This document shows, in pieces, positions 15,395-24,531 of a stretch of 60,102 nucleotides of DNA. Source of the DNA: Nitrospira sp. CR1.2 (GTDB taxonomy: Bacteria; Nitrospirota; Nitrospiria; Nitrospirales; Nitrospiraceae). The stretch is taken from NCBI GenBank assembly GCA_014055495.1, contig WIAG01000017.1, positions 1-60,102 of the forward strand, read 5' to 3'. How positions within the stretch are numbered: position 1 is the first letter of the stretch; every line of letters begins with the position of its first letter. The position numbers and the translations under genes are program-made. The notes beneath the pieces are model-generated. The model saw nothing but the letters and a program-made list of their open reading frames with translations, did no database searches and was not told the origin of the DNA.

Positions 15395-15749
15395 GATACG
15401 TCTCCTCCTGTGAGGCATGGCGTGGTTCTACGCCTGTGATACAGCAACCCTTGTGCCAGTGCGGTTGTGTCCACTGCCAGGACTTGGTCGCCCTCATCCA
15501 TCGGGATTGTCGGGCAAGCCGGTTCCTGTGTGTGACATGTGTCGTAGGGAGTGATAAAAAACAGATACGGCGTCGTATCTTCCCCGATACGCTGGATGAT
15601 CTGCTTGCATGGAGTTGGAAGCTTGGCAGGTTCGTGTGGCCTGAATGGTCGATCCTGGGATGCGGGTTGATTTCCGGAACTGAACAGCGTATCCCTCTCC
15701 GGATCTTGCTCGTGTTGAACGCCTGTCACCCTGTCCTGAGAGGACCCTA
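15395..15749. other. Gap without a supported gene
   Basis: A plus-strand frame opens from GTG 15436 with several Cys residues (CQCGCVHC) but runs into the PilZ gene and lacks a ribosome site, so I do not call it. A tract GATAAAAAACAG and the hairpin-like ATACGGCGTCGTATC near 15566 are the only notable structures. Confidence 0.4.
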
Positions 15750-16070
15750 TTGGAGCGCCGCGATAGCCCCCGCTACGAAATTCGAGTGCCCCTGACGTTT
15801 TCTGGCCAGTCCGTCGCCGGAAGCGGATTGATGACCAGCCTGTCGAGGGAAGGTTGCCATGTGGTGAGCGAGGAGTCCCTTCCGGCGCGAGCCTGCCTGT
15901 CCCTCCATGTCGAGTTTCCTGCGCCCTATGAACCCCTGACGGTCGAAGTGGCCGAGGTACGGTGGACGGATGCCACGGGGTTCGGGCTGGTCTTTGTCCA
16001 TGTGCACGACGAAGAACATGCCAGGCTGCAGAAATTTATCGACTGGCTGAAGCGGACCCAGAACAACTAG
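15750..16070 (+). CDS. PilZ domain protein
   Basis: A 106-residue single-domain PilZ protein that may bind cyclic di-GMP. ERRDSPRYEIRVPLTF carries the RxxxR-type motif and GLMTSLSREGCHV corresponds to the DxSxxG loop with Asp replaced by Thr. AEVRWTDATGFGLVFV is the terminal barrel part. The start is TTG 15750 with GAGAGGA upstream; no ATG is available at the correct place. It resembles the minus-strand PilZ protein at 14.4-14.7 kb in architecture. Confidence 0.8.
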   Translation: MERRDSPRYEIRVPLTFSGQSVAGSGLMTSLSREGCHVVSEESLPARACLSLHVEFPAPYEPLTVEVAEVRWTDATGFGLVFVHVHDEEHARLQKFIDWLKRTQNN

Positions 16071-16123
16071 CGTCCAGGAGTCGTGCGGGCTTGTGTCCCG
16101 CTTGGCTGGGGGGGGTCTCCTCG

Positions 16124-17044
16124 TCAACGGGCGCGTGGCGGGACGTCGACATGCACGTCGATGTAAGGGTCCGTCGTTCCGGGCGGGAACGGAGGGAACG
16201 GGTGGGCATCTACCACGGCCAGCAGGGCAGCCCGGTCGAGCGACAGGTCGCCCGAACTCCGTTCGACTTCGATGAGCTGGGCCTCGCCGTTGGCATAGAG
16301 CCGGAAGCCGATGCCTGGTCCACGCCGGAAGGTGTCGGCCGGTCGCCCGCCCGCATCGACGCGCAGTCGTTGCCGGATCAGCCCCTGTAGCTTCTTCCAG
16401 TACCCCTCCTGCTTTGCCAGGGTTGGGGTTCCGACTAACTCTTCCTCTTCGACGTGTCCATCCAAGAGGGCGAGATCCGGCTGTGAGTGTGGTGGTGTGC
16501 GCGGGCCCTCGGTCAGATTGAGTGACAGATCCGACGGTCCCCGGTGATGATCTGCATAGCCGGGCATGGCGATCGTGATGACCACGGTGCGATCGAACAG
16601 TGCCTCGACCTGTTCCCCCTGCGGGCGACCGATCTGCACGTGGATGGTGGTCGCTTTGGGCGGAGTCCCCATGGTGCTGGACAACCGACCGAGATCGACG
16701 GTCGCGGAGTAGCCCTGTCGGTCGTGATCCATGTCCATCGGCACGATGTAGGGGGCGGTGTCGGGGATCTCAAATTGGGCCGCCAGAGGGATGCCTTGCC
16801 CGACCGGGGCATTCGGGACATGAACGACTAGCGTCAGTCGCCGGTTGATCGGTAGAGATCCGACGAGGCTGTCGGCCGGCAACTCGATGTGAAGGTCCCG
16901 CGGGGCGAGCTGTACGGTCGAGCCGGTCGCCGGTGCGACGGCGCCCGCGAGCGCCAGCATTCCGGCGAACAGCAGACAGAGCGACCAGTGACGTACCCAA
17001 CCGACAATCGGATTCACGAGGCGACGCGGCGAAGGGAGAGGCAT
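16124..17044 (-). CDS. TonB C-terminal-domain-like envelope protein
   Basis: A 306-residue protein with an N-terminal signal/anchor helix (about residues 16-40, LCLLFAGMLALAGAV), a beta-rich middle of unknown type (about 45-190) and a C-terminal TonB-like domain (about 215-306: YWKKLQGLIRQRL, GIGFRLYANGEAQLIEV, SLDRAALLAV, PFPPFPPG). The last motif is typical of energy-transducer TonB domains. ATG 17044 gives a clean signal sequence; the frame remains open to 17122. No ExbB/ExbD is adjacent, so it may be a TonB-like periplasmic protein rather than a classical transducer. Confidence 0.65.
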   Translation of the reverse strand: MPLPSPRRLVNPIVGWVRHWSLCLLFAGMLALAGAVAPATGSTVQLAPRDLHIELPADSLVGSLPINRRLTLVVHVPNAPVGQGIPLAAQFEIPDTAPYIVPMDMDHDRQGYSATVDLGRLSSTMGTPPKATTIHVQIGRPQGEQVEALFDRTVVITIAMPGYADHHRGPSDLSLNLTEGPRTPPHSQPDLALLDGHVEEEELVGTPTLAKQEGYWKKLQGLIRQRLRVDAGGRPADTFRRGPGIGFRLYANGEAQLIEVERSSGDLSLDRAALLAVVDAHPFPPFPPGTTDPYIDVHVDVPPRAR

Positions 17045-17211
17045 GGTGATGCTCGCTTGGGTGGGGAATGTTGTGAGTGTCCCTCTCATCAGTACCACGT
17101 ACCGGAGAGAGCGCCTACTCAAAGTCGGAAACCTGTCGGCCGGCCAGAGTGGAGGTTGCGCAGGCCACAGGGATCAGGCAGGATATCGCGACCTCTGCTA
17201 GGAGGGCCTCG

Positions 17212-18741
17212 ATGAACCCAGGACCGACCATGGACCTTCCACGTCTGCGTACTCCCTGCGTGATGGTGATTTTCGGGATCGACGGCGATCTCGCGAAGCG
17301 GAAGCTGCTGCCAGCCGTCTACAATCTGATGGCCGGACAGTTCCTTCCGGAAGCATTCGCCATCGTAGGATTAGATCGACCGGGCAGCACGACGGCGGCC
17401 TTCCGTGAGAAATTGGATCGGGTCATGGGCGACTATTTGTCGGCGTCCGCCGATCGTGCGGTGTGGCAGGCGGTCTCGCAACGCGTGCACTACCTGGCCG
17501 GAGACTTTCAGGATGGGGCCACCTATCGCCGTTTGAACGAGCTTCTGGAGACCGTGGATGCTGCCGCCGGGACCAAGGGAAACTATATTTTTTATCTGGC
17601 GACGATTCCTGGACTGTTCGGCGGGATTGTGACGCATCTCGGCGAGTATGGTCTCACGGTGGAGCGGGAAGGAACCTGGCGCCGGGTCATTATCGAAAAG
17701 CCGTTCGGCCATGATTTGGACTCGGCCCGGACCCTCAATCATGAGCTTCAGCGCGTGTTGCACGAACGGCAGATTTATCGCATCGATCACTATCTCGGAA
17801 AAGAAACGGTGCAGAATATCCTGGTGTTCCGGTTTGCGAACGGGATTTTTGAGCCGGTCTGGAATCGTCAGTACATCGATCATGTGCAAATCACGGTGGC
17901 GGAGAGCCTCGGGGTCGAGCATCGTGGTCGCTACTATGAGCAGGCCGGAGCGTTGCGCGACATGGTGCCGAATCATCTGCTGCAGTTGCTCTGTTTCCTG
18001 GCGATGGAGCCGCCGAACTCCTTTGCCGCGGACGCCGTGCGCGATGAGAAGGCCAAGGTGCTGCGGGGTGTGGTTCCGCTGAATTCGCTCGATGTGCTGC
18101 GGTATGTGGCCTTCGGCCAGTATGGACCGGGCACGGTGGAGGGGGCATCGGTCGCAGGGTATCGGGCTGAGCCGCATGTCGGGCCGGAATCGATGACGGA
18201 GACGTTTGTCGCGATGAAGCTGTTCATCGACAACTGGCGCTGGGCCGGGGTGCCGTTCTATCTGCGGACCGGGAAGCGTATGACGCGGCGGCTGACCGAA
18301 ATTGTGGTGCAATTCAAGCGGGCGCCGTTCATGTTGTTTCGTAAAACCCAGGTGGATCGCTTGGCGCCGAATGTGCTCGTGATCCGCATCCAGCCGGATG
18401 AAGGGATCTCTCTGCGGTTCGATGCGAAGGTGCCGGGACCGACGGTGCGGATCGGGACGGTGGATATGGATTTCCAATATGCAGACTATTTCGGCAATGC
18501 GCCGCAGACGGGGTATGAAACGCTGCTCCACGACGCCATGGCCGGGGATGCGACGCTGTTCCAGCGGGCCGACAACATTGAGTTGGGCTGGGCGGTGGTG
18601 CAAATGATTCTGGATGTCTGGAAGTCGTTGCCCGGTCCGGCGGCGTTTCCGAATTATCCCGGCGGGAGTTGGGGACCGCCCGAGGCCGAAGCCTTGCTGC
18701 GGCGAGAAGGCCGGGAGTGGTGGAACGGGGGACAGGCGTAA
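17212..18741 (+). CDS. zwf: Glucose-6-phosphate 1-dehydrogenase
   Basis: A 509-residue enzyme oxidising glucose 6-phosphate to 6-phosphogluconolactone with NADP+. Seen: N-terminal dinucleotide motif [24 protein letters not shown], the active-site block [13 protein letters not shown] near residue 190, and C-terminal [11 protein letters not shown]. The usual motif reads GASGDLA; here Ala-Ser is Ile-Asp, as in some other bacterial Zwf relatives, and may affect cofactor choice. AGGAGG precedes ATG 17212. msrA begins 32 bp after its stop. No gnd or pgl is adjacent. Confidence 0.93.
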   Translation: MNPGPTMDLPRLRTPCVMVIFGIDGDLAKRKLLPAVYNLMAGQFLPEAFAIVGLDRPGSTTAAFREKLDRVMGDYLSASADRAVWQAVSQRVHYLAGDFQDGATYRRLNELLETVDAAAGTKGNYIFYLATIPGLFGGIVTHLGEYGLTVEREGTWRRVIIEKPFGHDLDSARTLNHELQRVLHERQIYRIDHYLGKETVQNILVFRFANGIFEPVWNRQYIDHVQITVAESLGVEHRGRYYEQAGALRDMVPNHLLQLLCFLAMEPPNSFAADAVRDEKAKVLRGVVPLNSLDVLRYVAFGQYGPGTVEGASVAGYRAEPHVGPESMTETFVAMKLFIDNWRWAGVPFYLRTGKRMTRRLTEIVVQFKRAPFMLFRKTQVDRLAPNVLVIRIQPDEGISLRFDAKVPGPTVRIGTVDMDFQYADYFGNAPQTGYETLLHDAMAGDATLFQRADNIELGWAVVQMILDVWKSLPGPAAFPNYPGGSWGPPEAEALLRREGREWWNGGQA

Positions 18742-18773
18742 TCGGTGGAGCGGCGGAAGAGGAGAGGTGCGTG

Positions 18774-19316
18774 ATGGCGCAAGCGACGGAGAGTGCGACG
18801 TTGGCCGGCGGCTGCTTCTGGTGTCTGGAGGCGGTCTATGACCAGATGAAGGGTGTGCAATCGGTTGAATCCGGCTATATCGGCGGACAGCTGGACTCGC
18901 CGACCTATGAGCAGGTGTGTGGTGGTCGAACCGGCCATGCGGAGGCGGTGCGGATCACCTTCGATCCTGCCGTCGTCGGTTACCGCGATCTGTTGAACGT
19001 GTTTTTTGTCATTCACGATCCGACGACGTTAAATCGGCAGGGAAACGACATCGGGACGCAATACCGTTCGGCGATTTTCTATCACTCGCCTGAACAGCAA
19101 CGCTGTGCCCAGGAGACGATTGCCGCGGTGACGGAGGCTGGGCTCTACCCCAATCCGGTCGTCACCGAAGTGGTCCAGGCGACCCGATGGTTCGAGGCGG
19201 AACCGTACCATCAAGAGTACTTTGCGCGGCACCCGTCTGAGGGCTACTGCGCCTATGTGGTGGGGCCGAAGGTCGCCAAGTTCCGGCAGAAGTTTGCGTC
19301 TCTGCTCCGGACCTGA
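18774..19316 (+). CDS. msrA: Peptide methionine-(S)-S-oxide reductase
   Basis: A 180-residue MsrA that repairs oxidised methionine. The catalytic signature GGCFWC is at residues 12-17 with nucleophile C14. GYIGG, GHAEAVRITFDP, HDPTTLNRQGNDIGTQYRS and YHQEYF are the remaining conserved blocks. A possible resolving Cys occurs in EGYCAYV. There is no signal peptide, so it is cytoplasmic. GGAGAGG lies upstream of ATG 18774. It follows zwf closely, and NADPH from Zwf could support thioredoxin-dependent recycling. Confidence 0.95.
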   Translation: MAQATESATLAGGCFWCLEAVYDQMKGVQSVESGYIGGQLDSPTYEQVCGGRTGHAEAVRITFDPAVVGYRDLLNVFFVIHDPTTLNRQGNDIGTQYRSAIFYHSPEQQRCAQETIAAVTEAGLYPNPVVTEVVQATRWFEAEPYHQEYFARHPSEGYCAYVVGPKVAKFRQKFASLLRT

Positions 19317-19336
19317 CCCGGCAATCCGACAAGTTG

Positions 19337-19810
19337 CTAGACGCGTTTGAGCAGTCGGAACATGCCGTCGCGAAGGTCTTGAAGCAGGCTTGGTTGTTGG
19401 GTGATCTGGTGGCGTTTGATGAGTAGTTCCGCCTGCGGTGGACAGAAAGGCCATTCGATGGCGCTCTTTCCTTGAACCTGGGCCAGGAAGTCGTCATCCG
19501 ATCCTTCGGCTGGGGCTTGAAGGACGATCATGGGATCCTTGGGATCCAGGAGGCAAGTCGACTCATAGCCGCCTTGCCGGTGCTGGTCCGGTCGGTTGAG
19601 GGACACCTTGTGCGCGCCGGTTGAGAAGACGGTATCCCCTTCGCGAATGGGACCTTCCGGCGCGAGGGAAAAGAGCATCATCGGGGTCAGGATAATCACC
19701 GCTGCGGACGCCGCGATCGACCAGAGCGGTGGCTCGGCCCCCTGCCGGGGAAGCGTGTTCCGCCGATTCACGATGCTGGCAGGCCTCCATACGATGGGAC
19801 TTGCGTCCAC
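19337..19810 (-). CDS. Hypothetical single-pass membrane protein
   Basis: A 157-residue protein of no recognised family. It has one transmembrane helix (about residues 30-50, IAASAAVIILTPMMLFSLA) after a basic N-terminus, then a soluble part of about 105 residues that is probably periplasmic. The frame starts with GTG 19810; a second GTG at 19772 would shorten it. It converges on msrA with 20 bp between stops. Confidence 0.55.
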   Translation of the reverse strand: MDASPIVWRPASIVNRRNTLPRQGAEPPLWSIAASAAVIILTPMMLFSLAPEGPIREGDTVFSTGAHKVSLNRPDQHRQGGYESTCLLDPKDPMIVLQAPAEGSDDDFLAQVQGKSAIEWPFCPPQAELLIKRHQITQQPSLLQDLRDGMFRLLKRV

Positions 19811-19894
19811 ATCACAACTGCTTCACACTCACGTCCCGCGTAACTCGGTCATCTTACCCGATGCGACGGAGAAAGGCGCGCGCCGATACCCGAT

Positions 19895-20038
19895 ATGGTT
19901 TATTGTCCCATGTGCTCAGGCACTGCCAAGCGAGTGGCCCGGCACGGTTGGAAGGATTTTTTTCTGCATTTGATGGGGTATTACCCATTCCGATGCACAC
20001 TCTGTCTCCACCGCTTTCGTCTGCGTCGCCGCACCTGA
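19895..20038 (+). CDS. 47-residue zinc-ribbon microprotein, copy 1
   Basis: The frame encodes MVYCPMCSGTAKR, a basic/hydrophobic helix (VARHGWKDFFLHLM) and GYYPFRCTLC followed by a basic tail HRFRLRRRT. The pattern is CPxC-26-CxxC, a likely zinc knuckle pair, with an amphipathic helix that may touch the membrane. A paralogue of exactly the same length lies 180 bp downstream; conserved residues include CxxCSG, KR, FF, GYYPxRCxxC. No strong ribosome site is visible; pairwise conservation is the main support. Function unknown. Confidence 0.65.
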   Translation: MVYCPMCSGTAKRVARHGWKDFFLHLMGYYPFRCTLCLHRFRLRRRT

Positions 20039-20218
20039 TCGACGCTTCCTGCCGTCCGGCGGGCATTCACCCGTACATCTTTGTGTCGATATGAATCACG
20101 TCATTGGTCGTTTGGATGACTTCATAGTCGTCCAAACTGGACTTGCATCGCCTTGGGGTGTTTCAGTAGGATTCTTTCCCGAAGCGGCACCCTGGCCCCG
20201 ATCGGATGAGTGACTCAC

Positions 20219-20362
20219 ATGTCTTTTTGCGGAAAATGTTCCGGTTATACGAAACGGTCCCGCCGTCAGGGGCTCTTGGATTTCTTCTTCTTCCTGATCG
20301 GCTATTACCCCTATCGCTGTCTGCGCTGCGGTCGCCGAACCCATCTGCGTCAACGGGTCTGA
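20219..20362 (+). CDS. 47-residue zinc-ribbon microprotein, copy 2
   Basis: A paralogue of the preceding microprotein: MSFCGKCSGYTKRSRRQG, a strongly hydrophobic LLDFFFFLI and GYYPYRCLRCGRRTHLRQRV. Both Cys pairs are kept at identical spacing, as are SG, KR and GYYP. The 180-bp spacer between the copies has no gene. An overlapping longer frame (20206-20586) is a shadow. Function is not known; candidates are membrane-associated metal binding or nucleic-acid binding. Confidence 0.7.
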   Translation: MSFCGKCSGYTKRSRRQGLLDFFFFLIGYYPYRCLRCGRRTHLRQRV

Positions 20363-20493
20363 CTCTCGCCTACCTGAAGTTCTCTGCGTCCCTCGGTTTT
20401 GGGGGAGAATCCGCTCCGCGAGCAATGTCCCTGCTCCGGTCATATGATGATGGCGTGAGGCCCATCACGTCCCGGGTTCAGGGGTGGGGCCTG

Positions 20494-21363
20494 TTATTCG
20501 TCGTCGGTCTCACCGTCGGCCGTCGCCTCAAGACCTTCCTCCGTCTTCAAGGCCGAAAAATCGAAGAGTGTGCGATCGAGCAGTAATGAGGGAGCGATGT
20601 TGCCCAGTGCCGCGAACATGCTGTCGTTCGATCCGGGAAACCGCTGATTCCAGTCCTGCAGCAACGCTTTGATCTGTTTGCGTTTTAAATCTTCCTGGGA
20701 GCCGCACAGATCGCACGGAATGATCGGGAACTGCCGCAAAACGGCATACCGCGCCAGGTCGGACTCTTTGACGTAGGCCAGCGGCCGGATCACCAGATGG
20801 CGGCCGCTCTTGGCCCGGAGTTTCGGCGGCATGGCTTTCATCTTGCCCGTAAACAACAGATTCAGGAGAAGTGTTTCAAGAATGTCGTCGCGGTGATGGC
20901 CCAGGGCAATCTTGGTCGCTCGCAGTTCGGTGGCCAGCCGGTAGAGGTGTCCGCGCCGGAGACGGGAGCAGAGCGCACAGGTGGTGTGTCCCTCTGGAAT
21001 CAACCGTTTCACCACGGAATAGGTATCGCGGGTCTCAATGTGAAACGGCACCCCGCGCTTGGTCAGATACTCCGGCAGGATGTGGGCGGGGAATCCCGGC
21101 TGCTTCTGGTCGAGATTGACGGCGATGATCTCAAAATGAATCGGGGCCCGGCTGCGAAGCGAGAGCAGGATCTCCAATAGCCCGTAACTGTCTTTTCCCC
21201 CCGACAGACAGACCATGACCCGATCCCCATTCTCAATCATGTGATAGTCGGCGATGGCCTGTCCGGTGAGGCGGCACAATCTGGTCTCCAGGCGCTCGAG
21301 TTCTTCGGTCGGTTTGGCCGGCCGCACAGGTGTCCCTGTCAGCGGAGTGAGAAGGGGTTGCAT
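20494..21363 (-). CDS. ttcA: tRNA 2-thiocytidine(32) synthetase TtcA
   Basis: A 289-residue PP-loop ATPase that thiolates C32 of certain tRNAs. Seen: PP-loop SGGKDS at residues 54-59, the Fe-S cysteine pair in [12 protein letters not shown], and a third Cys region [13 protein letters not shown]. The central [18 protein letters not shown] block is characteristic of the TtcA/TtuA group. The Cys-x2-Cys plus single-Cys pattern favours TtcA. Length is normal. It stands as a single gene between the microprotein pair and the peptidase gene. Confidence 0.9.
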   Translation of the reverse strand: MQPLLTPLTGTPVRPAKPTEELERLETRLCRLTGQAIADYHMIENGDRVMVCLSGGKDSYGLLEILLSLRSRAPIHFEIIAVNLDQKQPGFPAHILPEYLTKRGVPFHIETRDTYSVVKRLIPEGHTTCALCSRLRRGHLYRLATELRATKIALGHHRDDILETLLLNLLFTGKMKAMPPKLRAKSGRHLVIRPLAYVKESDLARYAVLRQFPIIPCDLCGSQEDLKRKQIKALLQDWNQRFPGSNDSMFAALGNIAPSLLLDRTLFDFSALKTEEGLEATADGETDDE

Positions 21364-21535
21364 GGTCGGACATTGTAGCGCATGCGCCTCAGGGAATGGG
21401 ATAGGGGATGGCGACCGAGGGTTTCCCCTGAATGCTGAGCGGGCCCACCGGCGATCGACGAGCGCAATTTCAGCGAGCTGCTATAGTTAAACGAGAGCAA
21501 ATTGGCGCCGGACGAGGCTTTTTGGTGGCGAACCC

Positions 21536-22597
21536 ATGGGGCGAGCGCAGAACCAGCAACGACCGCGGGCACATTCGGCCGATTCGGTGCCGGTGTGGGC
21601 GGAATGGAGCGATGAGCAACTCCTCGACCTTCGCATGTGCGATTTGGATTTGCGGCTCGACGGCACCTTTTATCAGGAGCCGATCGCCCAGCTATATCGC
21701 GAATTGGAGGCGCGCCGCTTGCTGTTTCGGCCGCATGTGTGGATTTCAGATGAATGGTTTACCCCGGATGGGGTGCCTGGAATTGCCGTCCCTTTCTATC
21801 TCGCCCATCCCCGCTTGACGAGACTGGAAGCCAGCCAGATGCTGGAGGTCGAGGGAGGCACGCACGACTGGTGTATGCGCATCCTCCGCCATGAGGCCGG
21901 TCACGCTATTGAAAACGCTTTTCTGCTCCGTCGACGCCGGCGTCGGCAGAAACTGTTCGGCCGCTCCTCCCAGCCCTACCCCGAGTACTACACGCCGCGA
22001 CCCTACAGCCGGAGTTTTGTGCGCCATCTGGATGTCTGGTACGCACAAAGCCATCCGGACGAAGACTTCGCCGAAACATTTGCCGTGTGGCTGGACCCCC
22101 AGTCGGGTTGGCAGGAACGGTATCGCGGATGGCCGGTGATGAAGAAACTGGAGTTCATAGAACGACTCATGGGCGAGCTGGTCGAGGTGAGCCCGAAGGT
22201 AACCGGGCGGCACTTGCTGGATCCGCTGCCGCGCATTTATAAAACCCTGCGCGATCACTACGAGGAAAAACGGAAGCACTATGGGATCGGACGCGCGTCG
22301 ACCTATGACAGCGACTTGAAGAAATTATTCTCCGACCAGCCTGCTCACGCCAAGAATCCCAGCGCCGCCGAATTCCTGCATCGCACGCGCAAGGACATCC
22401 GCCGGCGGGTGGCGGAATGGACCGGGGAATATCAGTACACTATCGATCAGGTCTTGGAGAGCATGATCGAACGATGCCACGCCTCGAAACTGCATCTGAC
22501 GCAGCCGAGCGACCAGGCAAAACTCGATTTCGCGATCCTTCTGACGGTGCAGACCATGAACCATCTGCACAGTGGGAGGCATAAGGTGGCGTTATGA
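21536..22597 (+). CDS. Putative zinc-binding metallopeptidase
   Basis: A 353-residue protein with gluzincin-like motif HEAGH (H119, E120, H123) in ILRHEAGHAIE and a possible third ligand E180 in PDEDFAETFAVWL. This combination matches a family annotated as putative zinc-binding metallopeptidase. No signal peptide or transmembrane segment is seen, so it should be cytoplasmic; the C-terminal ~130 residues are helical and charged. Its stop overlaps the start of an ATP-grasp ligase gene in ATGA, so the two products are made together. Substrate unknown. Confidence 0.75.
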   Translation: MGRAQNQQRPRAHSADSVPVWAEWSDEQLLDLRMCDLDLRLDGTFYQEPIAQLYRELEARRLLFRPHVWISDEWFTPDGVPGIAVPFYLAHPRLTRLEASQMLEVEGGTHDWCMRILRHEAGHAIENAFLLRRRRRRQKLFGRSSQPYPEYYTPRPYSRSFVRHLDVWYAQSHPDEDFAETFAVWLDPQSGWQERYRGWPVMKKLEFIERLMGELVEVSPKVTGRHLLDPLPRIYKTLRDHYEEKRKHYGIGRASTYDSDLKKLFSDQPAHAKNPSAAEFLHRTRKDIRRRVAEWTGEYQYTIDQVLESMIERCHASKLHLTQPSDQAKLDFAILLTVQTMNHLHSGRHKVAL

Positions 22598-23616
22598 AGC
22601 GATTACGCGTGCTCGTGCTCATGCATCAGGATCTGGTCCCACCGGAGTCCCTCAACGGGCAAAACTCTGAACAGGCGGCATGGCGGACGGAATACGATGT
22701 CGTCTCCACGCTGAAAAAGCTTGGTCACGAGGTGCAGGCGCTCGGCGTGAAGAGCGACCTGGAGGTCATCCGCACGGCAGTGGAAGGGTGGAAGCCGCAC
22801 ATTGCCTTTAATCTGCTGGAGGAGTTCGATGGCGTGGCGGTCTACGACCAGAATGTCGTGTCCTATCTGGAATTGATGCGGATTCCCTACACGGGCTGTA
22901 ACCCGCGAGGGCTGATGCTGGCGAGGGACAAGGCGCTGGCCAAGCAAGTGATGTCCTACCATCGCATCCCCTATCCGGAATTCATCGTGGTGCCGTTGCA
23001 TCGGATGGTACGGCGGCCCAAATACCTGCCCTTCCCGCTGATTGTGAAATCGAGTACGGAAGAAGCGTCCTTGGGGATTTCTCAGGCGTCGATCGTAGAC
23101 GATGATGACAAACTGCGGGAACGAGTCGCCTTTATCCATGACCATGTCGGGACCGGAGCCCTCGTTGAGCGCTACATCGAAGGCCGTGAGCTCTACGTCG
23201 GTGTGATGGGCAATGCCCACCTGCAAGTGTTCCCCGTCTGGGAATTGGTGATGGACAAGATGCCGGACGAAGCGCGCCGCATCGCGACCCAACGCGTGAA
23301 ATGGAGTCGGACCTATCAGGACAAGTACGGCATCCGCTCCTGCGAGGCGCGGAATCTACCGGACGGCGTGGCCGACCAGATTCAGCATCTTGCCAAGCGT
23401 GTCTATCGTGCGCTGGGATTGAGCGGGTATGCCCGCATCGATATGCGCATGGATAAAGACGGCAACGTGTACGTCCTCGAAGCCAACCCCAACCCGCAGA
23501 TCGCCAGCGGCGAAGACTTCGCCGACTCGGCGGAGAAGGCCGACCTGACCTACAAAGACCTGCTGCAGGAATTGTTGCAGGTGGGGTTGCGGTGGCGACC
23601 CGCCCAAGCCGCCTAA
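22594..23616 (+). CDS. D-Ala-D-Ala ligase-like ATP-grasp enzyme
   Basis: A 340-residue ATP-grasp protein. N-terminal Rossmann-like part (1-95) with FNLLEEFDG and IPYTGCNPRGLMLARDK, ATP-binding part with PLIVKSSTEEASLGISQ and VERYIEGRELYVGV, and C-terminal RIDMRMDKDGNVYVLEANPNP for Mg-ATP. The closest fold is Ddl, but it is not expected to be the cell-wall ligase because it is coupled to a peptidase and lacks mur neighbours. ATP-grasp enzymes form peptide-type bonds, so the pair may build or tailor a small peptide. The product is unknown. Confidence 0.8.
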   Translation: MKRLRVLVLMHQDLVPPESLNGQNSEQAAWRTEYDVVSTLKKLGHEVQALGVKSDLEVIRTAVEGWKPHIAFNLLEEFDGVAVYDQNVVSYLELMRIPYTGCNPRGLMLARDKALAKQVMSYHRIPYPEFIVVPLHRMVRRPKYLPFPLIVKSSTEEASLGISQASIVDDDDKLRERVAFIHDHVGTGALVERYIEGRELYVGVMGNAHLQVFPVWELVMDKMPDEARRIATQRVKWSRTYQDKYGIRSCEARNLPDGVADQIQHLAKRVYRALGLSGYARIDMRMDKDGNVYVLEANPNPQIASGEDFADSAEKADLTYKDLLQELLQVGLRWRPAQAA

Positions 23617-23638
23617 CGAATGTTGGAACGGGCTCCCA

Positions 23639-23844
23639 GCGGCGTTCTCGTTTTGCTCAAAGCTTCGACGTACTCAAACGGTGCGCCTCGCCCCCTCGCT
23701 TCGCTGCGGCTTTGCTGGCAACCTGTTTGAGCGGTTGCCGGCATTCTGAAGCGGGGGCCATCGTTCGCGATGGTCATCGAGCCGCGGACCTCGCCGCATC
23801 ACTCGCAATTTCTCGTGGAACCGTCATGAACAATGCGGCTAGGG
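23639..23844. repeat. Composite intergenic repeat region
   Basis: Two repeat families meet here. Positions ~23639-23720 resemble the element at 15183-15303 (CAGCGGCGTTCTCG, TCGCTGCGGC). The right end, GTCATGAACAATGCGGCTAG (23825-23844), matches the termini at 54057-54294 and 57816-57943; the inner GGAACC next to it is also shared. The left partner is degenerate (GCCGGCATTCTGA near 23737). The terminal CTA is the stop codon of the minus-strand barrel gene. Confidence 0.65.
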
Positions 23845-24390
23845 ACCCCAACGAATTCCGAACAGCAGCGCCACGCTGCTATTGTCGTCGGGGACCGGGG
23901 GGGACAGATTGATGCGATGGAGATTGACCATGAGGGTCGTCGAGAAGGCGATGTTGGGTCCGACCTGATACTCCAGCGACAGGCCGAGCGGAATGAAATG
24001 GCTTGTGTCGTTGCGATCGACCTTCCCCGGGCCGCTGCCGCGGTTGAGATCAGCGTGGACCAAGCCGAGTCCGGCGAAGGGCACGAGATTGAATCCACCG
24101 TTCAGCCGGAGGTGATACTTCGCGACACCGGCGATGCCGATTTGAGTCAGGTCACCCACCGGGGTGAACAGCGCCATTCCACCGAATGAAAAGTTCGGGT
24201 CCATGTAGTAGTCGAGTCCGAAGCCAAGCGCGAAGGTGGTGTCGTTGGTGGTGCCGCTCCACAGGCCGAGGTCGGTCGCGAAGCCCCAATGCGCCCCTTG
24301 CGATTCCGCCGATCTGGCCGGGCTGGAGGACAAGCAACCGATGATTGCGAAGATGGCGCACAGAAGCTGGAGTCGTCTGGTGTGTGTCAT
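23839..24390 (-). CDS. Outer-membrane beta-barrel protein
   Basis: A 183-residue protein with a signal peptide (MTHTRRLQLLCAIFAIIGCL, cleavage probably after ARSAES-type region near residue 28) and alternating amphipathic strands (WGFATDLGLW, FALGFGLDYYM, YHLRLNGGFNLVPFAGLG, GLSLEYQVGPNIAFSTTLMV) ending with LLFGIRWGP, a typical barrel terminus. It resembles OmpW/OmpX-like small porins. ATG 24390 is preferred over earlier in-frame starts because it begins the signal peptide. Its stop codon lies inside an intergenic repeat terminus. Confidence 0.7.
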   Translation of the reverse strand: MTHTRRLQLLCAIFAIIGCLSSSPARSAESQGAHWGFATDLGLWSGTTNDTTFALGFGLDYYMDPNFSFGGMALFTPVGDLTQIGIAGVAKYHLRLNGGFNLVPFAGLGLVHADLNRGSGPGKVDRNDTSHFIPLGLSLEYQVGPNIAFSTTLMVNLHRINLSPPVPDDNSSVALLFGIRWGP

Positions 24391-24531
24391 AGAGTCCCGC
24401 CTCAAAGTGAACGCCCTCCTTGTAACATAGGCCATCCCGGCGGACAAGCGCAGGCACTGTGCGGAGCATGGCCGAGGGTTGTCACGGCGCGCGACGCTTC
24501 AGTATCCTGGGGCCTGTTGCGGAGGGATGGT

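Noticed and set aside
15436-15795. Cys-rich plus-strand frame before the PilZ gene
   Set aside because: No ribosome site, and it overlaps the PilZ start in another frame; the Cys spacing does not form regular pairs.
20096-20443. Minus-strand open frame over the second zinc-ribbon microprotein
   Set aside because: The plus-strand frame keeps paired Cys motifs shared with its paralogue, while this translation is polar and featureless.
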